A stretch of DNA of 64,000 nt. Source: Cryptomeria japonica. Lineage: Eukaryota; Streptophyta; Pinopsida; Cupressales; Cupressaceae. The notes beneath the pieces are model-generated. The model saw only the letters and a list, made by a program, of their open reading frames with translations. It had not been told where the DNA came from and ran no database searches. The position numbers and the translations under genes were made by a program. The DNA lies in NCBI RefSeq assembly GCF_030272615.1, contig NC_081415.1, positions 376,169,392-376,233,391 of the forward strand, in the 5' to 3' direction. This document shows, in pieces, positions 47,801 to 58,680 of the stretch. The stretch's first letter is position 1, and every line of letters starts with the position of its first letter.

Positions 47801-50800
47801 TGAAGCTCATGGTTTTCAAACTCTTATTCTTAGGCTTGTTGTGTTTCCAAACCCTCATTTTTTAAGCTTCAAATATGAGGGCTTGGAAGCACAAGCTTAA
47901 AAATGAGGTTTTGGGAACACGATGAGCTTCAAGATCTCATCTTGAAGCTCGTGGCTTCAAAATTATCATTTCTAACCTTGCCATGTTTCCAAATGCTCAT
48001 TTTTAAGCTTCAAAATTGAGCACTTAGAAACACAAGCTTAAAAATGAGGTTTTGGCAACATGGTGATCTTCAAGATTTCATCTTGAAGCTCTTCGAAACT
48101 CTCATTTTTAAGCTTGTTGTGTTTCCAAACCCATATTTTTAAGCTTCTAAAGGAAAGGCTTGGAAGCACAATCTTCAAAATGAGGTTTTGGAAACATGAT
48201 GAGCTTCAAGATGTCATTTTGAACCAAATGGCCTCCAAACTATCGTTTGTAAGCTTGACGTGTTTCCAAACTATAACTTTTAAGCTTGAAAAATGAGGAC
48301 ATGGAAAGCACAAGCTTAAAAATTATGTTTTGAGAACACAATGAGTTTCAAGATCTCATCTTGAATCTTGCAGCTTACAAACTCTTATTTTTAAGGTTGT
48401 CATGGTTTGAAACCCTCATTTTTACACTTAAAAAATGAGCACTTGGAAGAACAAGCTTAAAAATGAGGTTTTTGTAATATGATTAGCTTCAAGATCTAGT
48501 GCAGTCACCAGTTAGGAGGGACCTCAAAGAGATCAATCTGGACTGGGCAACAAGTGGAAACAAGAGGATATGATGGAGACAATGCAAAACTGAATGAATT
48601 AGATCATGAAAACTAGTTACAGACAACCAGTAACATCTGGATTACAAGATTCAACTCACTGGCCTACTACATACATGCTCAGTTATAGAATTTGTTAACT
48701 CTGGACCTCCAAATCTAAGATCTATCTTCTATGTTCTATTTGACTCCCTAGAATATGAATTATAATGCTCAATTATAATGATTTATACGATCCAAGGGGA
48801 TCCGATAGGCCCAAAAAAGGACCAAATGCCAAAGAACAAGATCAAACTTGTAAAACCAATAGGTCAGCCTCAGCCAAAGAAATTCCTCTGAAAAATACAA
48901 AGGATGAAGTGTGAATCAAAGGGAAGGTCAGCCACACGCCAAAGAACATTGGAATCAATGCACAGGGCTTTGCAAGCTACAAAAGGGATCCAGTAGATTC
49001 ACTAATGCAAATAGGTCCAAATGGTTCTGGTGCCAGAAAACTATCTCAGAATTTGGAATCGATAACTTGCCGCAAAATGGTCCAAATGCTCCATAGTTTC
49101 AGAATAAGGAAGATGATCATGTCCTTAATAAAAATACAACCTCGCAAGATCTGGTGAGCCAATGCAAGAATATGCAAAATGAAATGTTGAAACTACAAAA
49201 CAAAAAAGAAATATTTTTGGTTGATGCAAGATTGCCAAGAACTGAGGATTCTCCTGCATCAAGATCTCATCTTGAATGTCGTGACATCCAAAATCTCATT
49301 TTTAAGCTTTTTGTCTTTCCAAAACCTCATTTTTAAGCTTAAAAAACAAGGGCTTGGAAACATAGCCTCAAAATTGAGGTTTTGGGAATACGTGAGCTTC
49401 AATATCTCATGTTGAAGCTCATGGCTTCCAAACTCTCATTTTTAAGATTGTCATGTTTCCAAACCCTCATTTTTAAGCTTCACACACAAGCTTAAAAATG
49501 AGGTTTTGGGAACACAATGAGCCTCAAGATCTTATCTTGAAGCTCGTGGCTTCCAAACTCTCATTTTTAAGTTTGTTGTATCTCGAAAACCTCATTTTTA
49601 AGCTTAAAAAATGAGGGATTTGAAGGACAAGCTTAGAAATTAGGTTTTGAGAACACGATGAGAATCAAGATCTTATCTTGAAGCTCATGGCTTCTAAACT
49701 GTCATTTTTAAGCTTTCCATGTTTCCAAACCCTCATTTTAAAGCTTCAAAAATGAGGGCTTGGAAGCACGAGCTTAAAAATGAGGTTTTGAGAACTTGAT
49801 GAGCTTCAAGATCTCACCTTGAAACTCAAGGCTTCAAAACTCTCATGTTTAAGCTTGTCATCTTTCTGAACCCTTATTTTTTAATATTCAAAAGGGAGAG
49901 CTTGGATGCACAAGTTTAAAAATGAGGTTTTGTGAACATGATGAGCTTTAAGATTTGATCTTGAACCTCATGTGTTCCAAACTTTCATTTTTAAGCTTTT
50001 TATGTTTCCAAACTCTCGTTTTTCACTTTCAAAAATGAGGGCTTGGAAGCACAAGCTTTAATAAGGTTTTGGGAACACAATGAGCTTCAGATCTCATCTT
50101 AAAATTCATGTCTTCCAAACTCTAATTTTTAATATTATCATGTTTTGGTAACAACATGAGCTTCAACATCTCATCTTGAAGCACATGGCTTCCAAATTCT
50201 TGTTTCTAACCCCTCATTTTTAAACTTAAAAAATTAGGTCTTGGAAGAAGGAGCTTAAAAATGATATTTTGGGAACACGATGATCTTCAAAAACTCATCT
50301 TGAAGCTTGTAGATTCAAAACTCTCATTTTTAAGCTTGCAGTGTTTCAAAACCCTCATTTTTAAGCTTTAAAAACAAGGGCTTGGAAGCACAATCTTAAA
50401 GATGAGGTTTTAGAAACATGATGAACTTCAAGATCTCATCTTGAAGCTTGTGGCTTCCAAACTCTCATTTTAAACCTTATCTTGTTTCAAAACTCTCATT
50501 TTTAACCTTAAAAAATGAGGGCTTGGAAGCACAATCTTAAAATGAGGTTTTGGGAACATAATGAGCTCCACGATCTCATCTTAAAGCTTGTGGCCTCTAA
50601 GCTCTCATTTTCAAGCTTGTGCATTTCCAAACCCTAATTTTTAAGCTTAAAAAATGAGTGCTTGGCAGCACAAGTTTAAAATTAAGATTTTTGGAAGACG
50701 ATGAGTGCTAGTATCTCATCTTGAAGCTCATGACTTCAAAACTCTCATTTTTAGGCTTGTTGTGTTTCCAAACTCTCATTTTAAGCTTAAAAAATGGGTA

Positions 50801-51285
50801 GTTGGAAGCACAAGCTTAAAAAATGAGGTTTTTCATAACACAATGATCTTTATTTCATCTTAAAGCTTGTGACTTCCAAACTCTCATATTTAAGCTTGTC
50901 ATGTTTCCAAACCCTCATATTTAAGCTTCAGAAGTGAGGGCTTTGAAACATAAGTTTAAAAATGATGTTTTGGAAAGATGATGAGCTTGAAGATCTCATC
51001 TTGAAGCTCATGGCTTCCAAACTCTCATTTGTTTCCAAACCCTCATTTTTAAGCTTAAAAAATAAGCGCTTGAACACACAATCTAAAAAATAAGGTGCTC
51101 GGAACACAATGAGCTCTTGAAGCTCTCCCAAACTCTCATTTTTAAGCTTTTGTGTTTCCAAACCCACATTTTTAAGCTTCCAAAATGAGGGTTTGGAAAC
51201 ACAAGCTTAAAAATGAGGTTTTCAAAATATGATGAGCTTCAAGATGTCATTTTGAATCAAATGGCTTCTAAACTCTCATTATTAA
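44889..51285. repeat. Satellite-like array of self-complementary ~140-bp units
   Basis: About 40 imperfect units, period mostly 136-151. Each unit contains two dyads. One is centred on TTCAAGATCTCATCTTGAA, with symmetry extending about 50 bases to each side (AAGCTTAAAAATGAGG on one side against CTCATTTTTAAGCTT on the other). The other is centred on CATTTTTAAGCTTAAAAA and extends to CCAAACCCTCA / TGAGGGCTTGG. The array can therefore be read as ~70-base half-units in alternating orientation. Short ORFs run through both strands but are by-products of the repeat. The array is interrupted at 48,498-49,258. Confidence 0.9.
48498..49258. mobile_element. 761-bp insertion in the satellite with 9-bp duplication
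   Basis: Unrelated sequence interrupts a unit at TCAAGATCT (48,489-48,497), and the same nine bases occur at 49,259-49,267, after which the unit continues in phase. Ends are AGTGCAGTCACC and TTCTCCTGCA; only TGCAG against TGCAG is inverted. No poly(A). Nine-base duplications fit Mutator-like elements, but the terminal repeats are too short to assign it. Confidence 0.55.
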
Positions 51286-51894
51286 AATCAACATTGGGGT
51301 GAACTCACAATAATGGTTCCCACTTTTTTGCCACTTTTGACAATGAGATGAACATTTTTAAAATAATCTTCAACTTCCGACAACTATAACTTTTAAACTA
51401 TTAAGAGTTTGAAGATGATGTAAATTAGTGATTTGTAGCATTTTGTCTGTAGATTCTAAATTTTTTTTTTTTCAAATTTTTTTTCAAATTTTTTTAAAAA
51501 TTTTCCATCTCCTTCGAAAAGTAGTTTTTTACAACAAACTATATTTTTTAAGAGTGATGTGCCTCCTGAAATGCATAACTTCTTTTCTATAAATGATAAA
51601 AACTCAATTCTTTTGAATTTTGGTTTGTAACATCAATATCCCAGGGCTTGTTGTTGTTTTTATCATGATATGTTGAATATTTTTCATTTTATTAAGTTTT
51701 GAAGTCTGACTATTCATAATTCAGATATAGGTTTAAGTTTGAACACATAACTTGTTCTATATATATCGAAATTCAATTTTATTTTTTTTGTTAGAAAGAA
51801 GACATCAATACCTAGGGCATAGATATTTTTCAAAATTTTTTTGAATTAGTTTCCTATTTTTCCCAATGTGTTGAACAGAGAAGTTCATGTTCGG
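51286..51894. other. Stretch between the satellite and the leader relic
   Basis: AT-rich, with T runs near 51,460-51,520. No gene or repeat that I can support. Confidence 0.35.
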
Positions 51895-52215
51895 TGAAAA
51901 ACCTTCTAGTTGTTGGCGCAAGAGGTTGGACCTCTGAAGCGGCTCACATTCTTACGGTTCTTAGTAGAGATACAAAGTTCACCACAGGGGAGTTTTCATG
52001 GGGACTGGTGCTTGGATGCCCTGGAGAAGTGAGTGTCATGGAGGGGAGCCAGTGGGGTCAAGCACCTAAGTATCCACTCTAAATTGTGTAGCTCGGGGTA
52101 ACCCCCCAAGTGGGATTCAACAACTACTATCTCATCCAGCCCTAGGATTTGTGCTTGCATGATCAAAACAATCAAACACTTTCAAACAAACAAACATTGT
52201 GTTTTCTTTATTTTC
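51895..52215 (+). mobile_element. Relic matching the leader of element B
   Basis: It aligns with the reverse complement of 27,580-27,920, for example GCAAGAGGTTGGACCTCTGA against GCAAGAGGTCGGACCTTTGA, then GAAGCGGCTCACA and, further on, GGGATTCAACAACTA. It has no flanking LTR or primer site here, so it is a fragment of a related Tat element or an independently spread sequence. Confidence 0.65.
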
Positions 52216-53010
52216 AAGTGTATGCAAAAATATTTCATATTATACTTGAGTCCCCTTAAAACCTATATTATGTGATACTAGGACCTATTATGTGATATTA
52301 AGACCTATTATATGCAATAATACCTATCTTAAATATGACATAATAGAACCTATTATGACATATATAATAGTTCTTATTGTGATTTAATAACATGACCACA
52401 TATGCAAAAACATTTCACATTATATACTTGAGTCCAGGCCTTAAGACCTATATTTATGATATATTAGGGCCTATTATGTGCATGCGATAAATTAATGACC
52501 TACTATCACATAATTTAGGTCCTAATATCACATACATAATAGGTCCTAATATTTGCATAATATAGGTCTTAAGGGGAGTTGAAAGTATAATGTGAAATGT
52601 TTTTGCATATGTGGTCATGTATTGTTATAATTAATAAGACCTATTATGTCATAATAGGTTCTAACTTATATCATAATTAAGACCTACTTAATTTCATGTG
52701 ATAGGTCCTTTAATATCACATAAAATATTTGTCTTAAGGGGAGTCAAGTATATTAATGTGAAATGTTTTTGCATACGTGGTCATATTAAATAATAATAAG
52801 GTCTATTATGTGATATTAGGACTTCTTATGTGATTATAACCTCTTAAATATGAAATAAATTTAGAACCTATTATGTCATAATAGGTTCTATTTATGTGAC
52901 TGGATGTATACAAAAACATTTCACATTATACTCAAGATTCCCCAAGTAAGGTCTTAAATATGACATAATAGTCCACCTGTTATGACATAATTTTTAGGTC
53001 TTACTAAATG
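52205..53010. repeat. Mixed-orientation repeats (~58-bp blocks)
   Basis: A block with GCAAAAACATTTCACATTAT and TTGAGTCCCC occurs forward near 52,218, 52,391 and 52,898 and reverse near 52,562 and 52,728, about every 165-170 bases. The spacers are made of ACCTATTATGTGATATTAGG-like words, themselves in both orientations. Confidence 0.8.
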
Positions 53011-53094
53011 TATTTAAAATTTGGTTTCAAATTAAACTTGGAATTTCATTGCATTAAAAATATTCTTTGTCATCTTAAATTATGTGCAGAACGG

Positions 53095-55190
53095 GCTTGA
53101 GAAGAAGGGAGTTTTGAAGCGGGAGTCAAGGAAAATAAACCTATTGAAGAACACAATATAGTTGATGAACATATGGAGGAGCTTTCCCAAGTTGAACCAA
53201 TGGAGGTTGAAGGAGAGGGGTCAGGCTCCTAATCTCCTACCACCGGTATGGATGAGCATAGTGTGGATCTAGCTAAATAGGTGAAGAGAAATTTTTCTTA
53301 TAAAAATTTAGATCATTTACTTGAAATGGATGTTGATGAGTTGAAATGTCTCAATGAAGAACCTAGACATACTAAAATAAGGTCAATGAATAAAAGTGCA
53401 AAATAAATAATGTCTCATTTCTACAATCTTGATACTACACTAGAGAAATGTCAATTGTTATCAATTGTACTTACTTGTAAAGACTTAATAGATCCACTAA
53501 AATTGTTGGGTATAGATACAACAAGTCAAAAGAGGAAAACTTCTCAGCTACAAAAATCTATTGTTGATAATGTTAAGAAAGGTTTGGTGAACATTGGTAA
53601 AAAATCACGAATAGTAGATAAGACCATTTCAAGAAGAGTGATGTTGACATCTTTAGTAAATGAAAGATTGCCTCAAAAAAGACAAATATCTTCACTATCA
53701 TCTGAGTTTGGTTTTAGTAGAAGGACAATATCAAAATATGTGAAAAGGAGAAAGAGTTTGGATGATACTACCTCAGAAGGGAATTGGGCAATTATGTGTA
53801 GAGCTCCTCATTCTGATAGAATTGAAGATGTTGTTAGGAACTTAGTGACAATTTTTTGGAATGATAATACTCACCCTTCATCAAATAGTAGAGATGTTAT
53901 AAAGCAAAGGATTGACCTTGACCATTATGATCTCCATGTAAAACATTGGTTAGACACAATAAAACATGAATTGTATGTGTTGTTAACTAAAACAAACCCT
54001 CATATAGAGATTGGACAAACCATGTTTGAATGGTTAAGGCCATATTATGCGAAGGTAAACAAAGTCTTTGAAACTTTTTGTTGTCGTTATCACATCAAAT
54101 TTTATCTATACTATCAGGTGTTTCGAAAGATTAGAGAAGATAGTGATGGTTATGAAAAAGCTCCTCCTAAATGAAAAAGTCAATTCATAGCATCCATCTT
54201 ATGTGATAAATCAGATGATAATGCAACCGGTCAAATAAATTGCATAAAAGGAATTTGTTGAACATGCGGGGAGTTGGCTAAATTGTCTTTGAGAGATGAA
54301 GATACTGACATGAGGAAGATGGTAAATTGCAAGAGTTACAAGTACAAAAAATTTGAAACAAAATTTGGAAAGGAATCTACAAGGTTAGATTATGTAGAAG
54401 AGGAAATACCTATTGGAACATTTATGGAAAAATTTTCGTAAGTTGATAAAACCATACACATGCCATGGTTTTTTTTCCAAGTGGCAAGAAGAACAATTTA
54501 AAATATTAAGAGACACTTTCCCACTTGGAACTATTCTATCCATAGTGGACTTTGCAGAAAATTACTCTTTTGCATATCAAAAAGAGATTCAATCAGAGTA
54601 TTACATTTCAAAGAAAATCACTATTATGGTGCATGTGTGTTATCAACATGCACAAATGGATTTGGATGGTGTTGATAGTAAATTTGAAAATCATTTCATT
54701 AAGAAAGAGTACCACTTCTATATCAGTGATGATAAGGAGCATGACACACTTTTTGTACAACATTGATTTAAGAAGTTTTTTTAATATTTGAAAGAGAGAG
54801 GCATAACAATATTTAAACATTTTGTTTGGTTTGATGGATGTGCGACACAATTGAAATCTTTGAGGCCATTTTATGCACTATGTAGATATCATCAAAATGA
54901 CAAAATACCACATGTTTGGAGTTTTTTGAGAGTGGTCATGGAAATTTTGAACATGATGGTGCATGAGCTTGTATCAAACATGCTCTAAGAAAGCATCAAA
55001 TGAATTATACAGGGGATCATATAGATGATGCACATGATGTTGTTGAATGGTGTAAGAAACACTTTGTGCAGCCTAATTATCCTAGTGAATCATCATCAAG
55101 AACATACAGACCCATTCCATATAGAGTGTTTTGGGATATAACCAGTACGTGTTCTCTTTTAGTGTTTTATTTAAATGTTTTTTTAGTTTT
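53095..55190 (+). pseudogene. Broken gene resembling a DDE transposase, family not assigned
   Basis: About 650 codons with stops at roughly 53,230, 53,278, 53,404, 54,172 and 54,764 and frameshifts near 54,430 and 54,925. The N-terminal part is acidic (MEELSQVEPMEVEGEG). A basic region follows (RRVMLTSLVNERLPQKRQIS, EFGFSRRTISKYVKRRK) that looks like a helix-turn-helix DNA-binding segment. The C-terminal part has SIVDFAENYSFAYQKEIQS (Asp at 54,548), HFVWFDGCATQLKSLRPF (Asp at 54,833) and, after the frameshift, ESGHGNFEHDGACACIKHAL (Glu at 54,949, Asp at 54,955). The spacing, about 94 and then 38-40 residues, fits an RNase H-fold DDE/DDD core. I recall similar uncharacterised proteins in plants but cannot name the superfamily. 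Residual function is unlikely. Confidence 0.6.
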
Positions 55191-55400
55191 TTAAAATGTT
55201 CCCAGTTCAAATGTTTTAATTCAACAACTTGATCTACATGTATGTTCGTGTACATATGTACATTTTGTAGATGTGGATAGAAGATCAATGCATGGATGCA
55301 AGAGCGTGGAGAGGACAAGATCTTTGCATTGTGTCATGAGTACAAATAATTCCCCATGGACATTGTACACTAGGGATTATTCATGCTTTTGTTCTGATTG
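55191..55400. other. 3' side of the transposase relic, cut by element C
   Basis: No clear ORF in most of it. Element C starts at 55,401. GATTG at 55,396-55,400 should be one copy of C's target duplication; the other would lie beyond the window. Confidence 0.5.
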
Positions 55401-56535
55401 TGTAATACCCTAAAATTGGTCACCTAAACCATGGGCCCCTAATCTCGACAACATCACCAAGGTCCTAACCAAAGGCAATTAAATCAACTTTGAGCACACA
55501 ATTAATTAATTATTCAATCATCAAATGTCATATGGCAAGTGAATTATTCAATATTAATTCAATATTTATTTAATTAATTAAATCATTCCAAGAAAATCAT
55601 TCTAATCTATTATCCTATTTCATTTATTAAATATCCTAGCATATTTAATTAATTAATAAATTTTTCATTTAATCATAAAAAAAGGAATTAATTTATTATA
55701 AAAGAGGAATAAATATGCAAAGCAAGAGTTAAATTGAAAATAAAATAAAATAATTGCATTAAATTGAAAGAGAAATCAAACTTGAGATATTATTTCTTCT
55801 TCTAAATTGAGAACTTGAAATCAGAAAAGCAATTAAATTGGATTATTAATCATTCTCTAAAATTGGAACTCAAAGCTTTTGAGAAAAGAAGTTCAGTTGC
55901 ATTGAAAAGACTCTTTTCTTGAATAAATCAAAGAATTGCATAGAATTGCCTATTTTTATCTCAAGTGCATGGAATTAATTGAATTATATCTCTGATGCAA
56001 ACTCAAACTTATAATCTGAATGCATTTCAATTAAACTATAATTGGAATCTATCTCAAGATTAACTAAATCTGATTTCTTAATTATTTCAATTATCCTAAA
56101 TTGTTTTTTTTCTTGATCTCTCTTGTGATTCTCTATAAATTCAGCCTTCATCTCTCATTCAAAACACCCTGGAGATTTATTATTATACAGTTTTTGCTCT
56201 AGAGTCATTGAAGATATTGTGCTTGCTTTTTTGAGATTATTGCATCTTAGTTTAATTTCTTTTTGCATATTTTATGATTGTCAGCATAATCTTGCATCTG
56301 TTTAGCTTAATCTCATGCTCATATAGATTAAATCCTTCATCTTGGTGTAGTCTAGTCACTGGTATTGCTTATACAAATCTGAGAGCAATTTTATACTCGC
56401 ATCTTTTAGAAGGCAATGGGTCGATTTGTTATGGTTTTATTATTCATGCTTATATCTGTCTAACCATACATGTAATGAATTAATTGAAGTGTTATGTCTT
56501 ACAGTTTACAGACTTATTTCACTTTTGCACACACA
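55401..56535 (+). mobile_element. Element C 5' LTR
   Basis: 1,135 bases from TGTAATACCC to ACACA, homologous to element A's LTR in the opposite orientation (for example GGGCCCCT near the start and AGATTAAATCCTTCATCTTG near 56,330). It is followed after four bases by a tRNA-Lys primer site. Confidence 0.85.
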
Positions 56536-56539
56536 TTTC

Positions 56540-56557
56540 TAGCGCCCACCATGGGGC
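56540..56557 (+). other. Element C primer binding site (tRNA-Lys type)
   Basis: TAGCGCCCACCATGGGGC, two mismatches from the complement of the plant tRNA-Lys 3' end. Confidence 0.75.
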
Positions 56558-57754
56558 AAAAGACTACATCTTTCGGCCTCGGAGACTAACTTTTTCTTAT
56601 TTTTTTAGATTTTTATTTTTGGATTTTCATCCATACAATTGCTGCAATTTATCATACAAGTTTTTCCACCCTACTGAATGACAAATGACAAATATCATGC
56701 AATCTCGTACAAATTATTGTATGACTTGGTGAGAATCATCGTATGATATTCTGTATTTTTGGGTTAAAAGCAGATTTTATTCATTCAATTTTTATCATAC
56801 TAACATTGACCCTAGCTTGTTGTTCGTCTATCTGAGAAATTTTCACAGCCTAATCAGTTTTTGTAGAATGCTTGTTGAAGAATATGCTTGTCAGACAAAG
56901 ACAATATGACTATTGATTCGTTGTCTTTGCAGGTTGCCTGAGGAGATTCGAGAAAACATTGTGTATTCATTAAATTCATTTTTTAGGCACCTAACTTGCT
57001 ATCTGGTTAATGAACAAATTTGTCTTTCATGTTTTAAGAAAATTCCGAGAGGTAGGAGAGTATGCTCTTGTCTGCATAGACAATCAGAAATCCAAACCCT
57101 TGAGGATTTTTCTAGGTTTGATATTTGCATAACTTTAGCGGGCCTGCCCTCCCGAGGAGCCTTTAAGGCCAAAGCCATTAGGGTCGATGAGAGGGGAATG
57201 ACCCAAGTGGGAATGGCTAAACGCCAAGTACTCCAACCCACTATAAAATAAACTTGATTTGATGAAAATCAAGTCAATGACAGTGCTCAGGAATAGCTCT
57301 TCTCTATACCTTCGGGTATATCAAACCTTGGTTTTCAAGGTTGGGAGACCTCTTAATTGAGTTTATACTCTGACACGCCAAACATATCCCTTACTAGTTC
57401 CAATTAAGATTAGAAGCTACCTGGTACACCTCCGAAAGGGGGGATAATATTTGCGCAAGAGAGATAGTAACTCTCCCAAGATACTTGCCATTTTGTGCCT
57501 CCATTAGTATTTGGAGTCGGCTAATACAACGTTGAGAATCCATTACATGAGACTCAGCGGTCATATTCTGATTAGCTATTGGGTGTGTACCTAATTCTAC
57601 AAGCAACGATTTTCTTCTCTCACCAATTTCCATAGGGTTGGCATATTGTGATTGGAGTCATTATACATATTGCGTGTTTACTGCATTTTTGTCCCTGAAA
57701 CTGAAACAGAAATACCAAAACTGGAGAAAACAATAAACAACTCAGTAGTCAAAA

Positions 57755-57915
57755 CTCTATCTGTGTCAAAAACTAGTCTATCCTAGTCAAAACTATGTCC
57801 ATGTCGAAACTAGTCTATCTTAGTCAAAACTCTGTCCGTGTCAAAACTAGTCTATCTCAGCTGTCCAAAAACTCAGTCCATCTCAAAACTGGTCGTCATC
57901 AGTCATTAAAAACTC
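57755..57915. repeat. ~38-bp tandem repeats in C leader
   Basis: About four copies with CAAAACTAGTCTATC and ACTCTGTCCGTGTC, slightly diverged. Confidence 0.7.
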
Positions 57916-58433
57916 AGTCTCATAGAAATTTTGTCTCTGTCCAGGAAACTATCGTAGGAGTCTTTTGATTTATTGTCCTGCTACATACCTTCTGTTGTTA
58001 AAAATTTCATCAGGTCCTACAATTTTTCGTCTGAGCCTTGGTTCTTTGTTGTACGAAATCTAATAAACTGTCATCCTACTTATGAAATTATCGTCTGGTC
58101 TCTGATTCTGTGTCGTACGAAAAACCATTATATTCATCAGTTTATCGTCTGAGGTATACCCATCTATCATGCAAACATATGCAACAACTCATACAAAATT
58201 ATGTTTCTATCATCCTGAAGCTATTATACTGTCGTCTAGTCTTGTAAAACTTGTCGTACAAATCTCTAATTTTGTTAGTCCAGAACAATCAAACTTGCCT
58301 AAAACAGTCTACAACGAGCATAAAATTGGTTATCATAATTTTGAGCATAAACAAATCTAAACAGTGCACTTCTACCATAGTGTTGCATGATTTTGTTGAT
58401 CATCTTTCAGCTAGTTCAGTCAACCATTTATCA

Positions 58434-58597
58434 AACTTAAGTTACTTAGATAATGTCTTACACAAGATAGATCGTTCCTGAAACCAGACTGAGTCTTAGT
58501 CACTTCTCTTAAATCAAACTAGGTAACTTAGATAAATTTCTTACACAGGATAGATCTTTCTTGAAACTAGACTAAATATTAGTTGCTTCTCTCAATC
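58434..58597. repeat. 82-bp tandem duplication in C leader
   Basis: Two copies, each with GTTACTTAGATAA-like and GATAGATC..TTGAAAC words, the reverse-complement counterpart of 30,596-30,760 in element A. Confidence 0.75.
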
Positions 58598-58680
58598 GAT
58601 ACGTTAAACGAACAACTAGCTTTAATTTCGATCTTGACTTCTGCATCACAAACAACTTTAAGTCACATCTGTCAATAAAA

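Larger units (their letters stand above)
56558..58680 (+). other. Element C leader
   Basis: About 2.1 kb, no supported ORF. It aligns in blocks with element A's leader and, at 57,140-57,250, with element B's leader (GATGAGAGGGGAATGACCCA against a similar run). It contains ~38-base tandem repeats at 57,755-57,915, scattered CGTACGA and TCGTCTGG words at 57,950-58,260, and the 82-base duplication at 58,434-58,597. Confidence 0.65.

Noticed and set aside
52205..53010. CRISPR-like array
   Set aside because: Repeats are in both orientations, spacers are themselves repetitive and the context is a plant genome.
56913..57251. 112-residue frame in element C leader
   Set aside because: No family similarity; the same region in A and B does not keep the frame although the nucleotide sequence is conserved.
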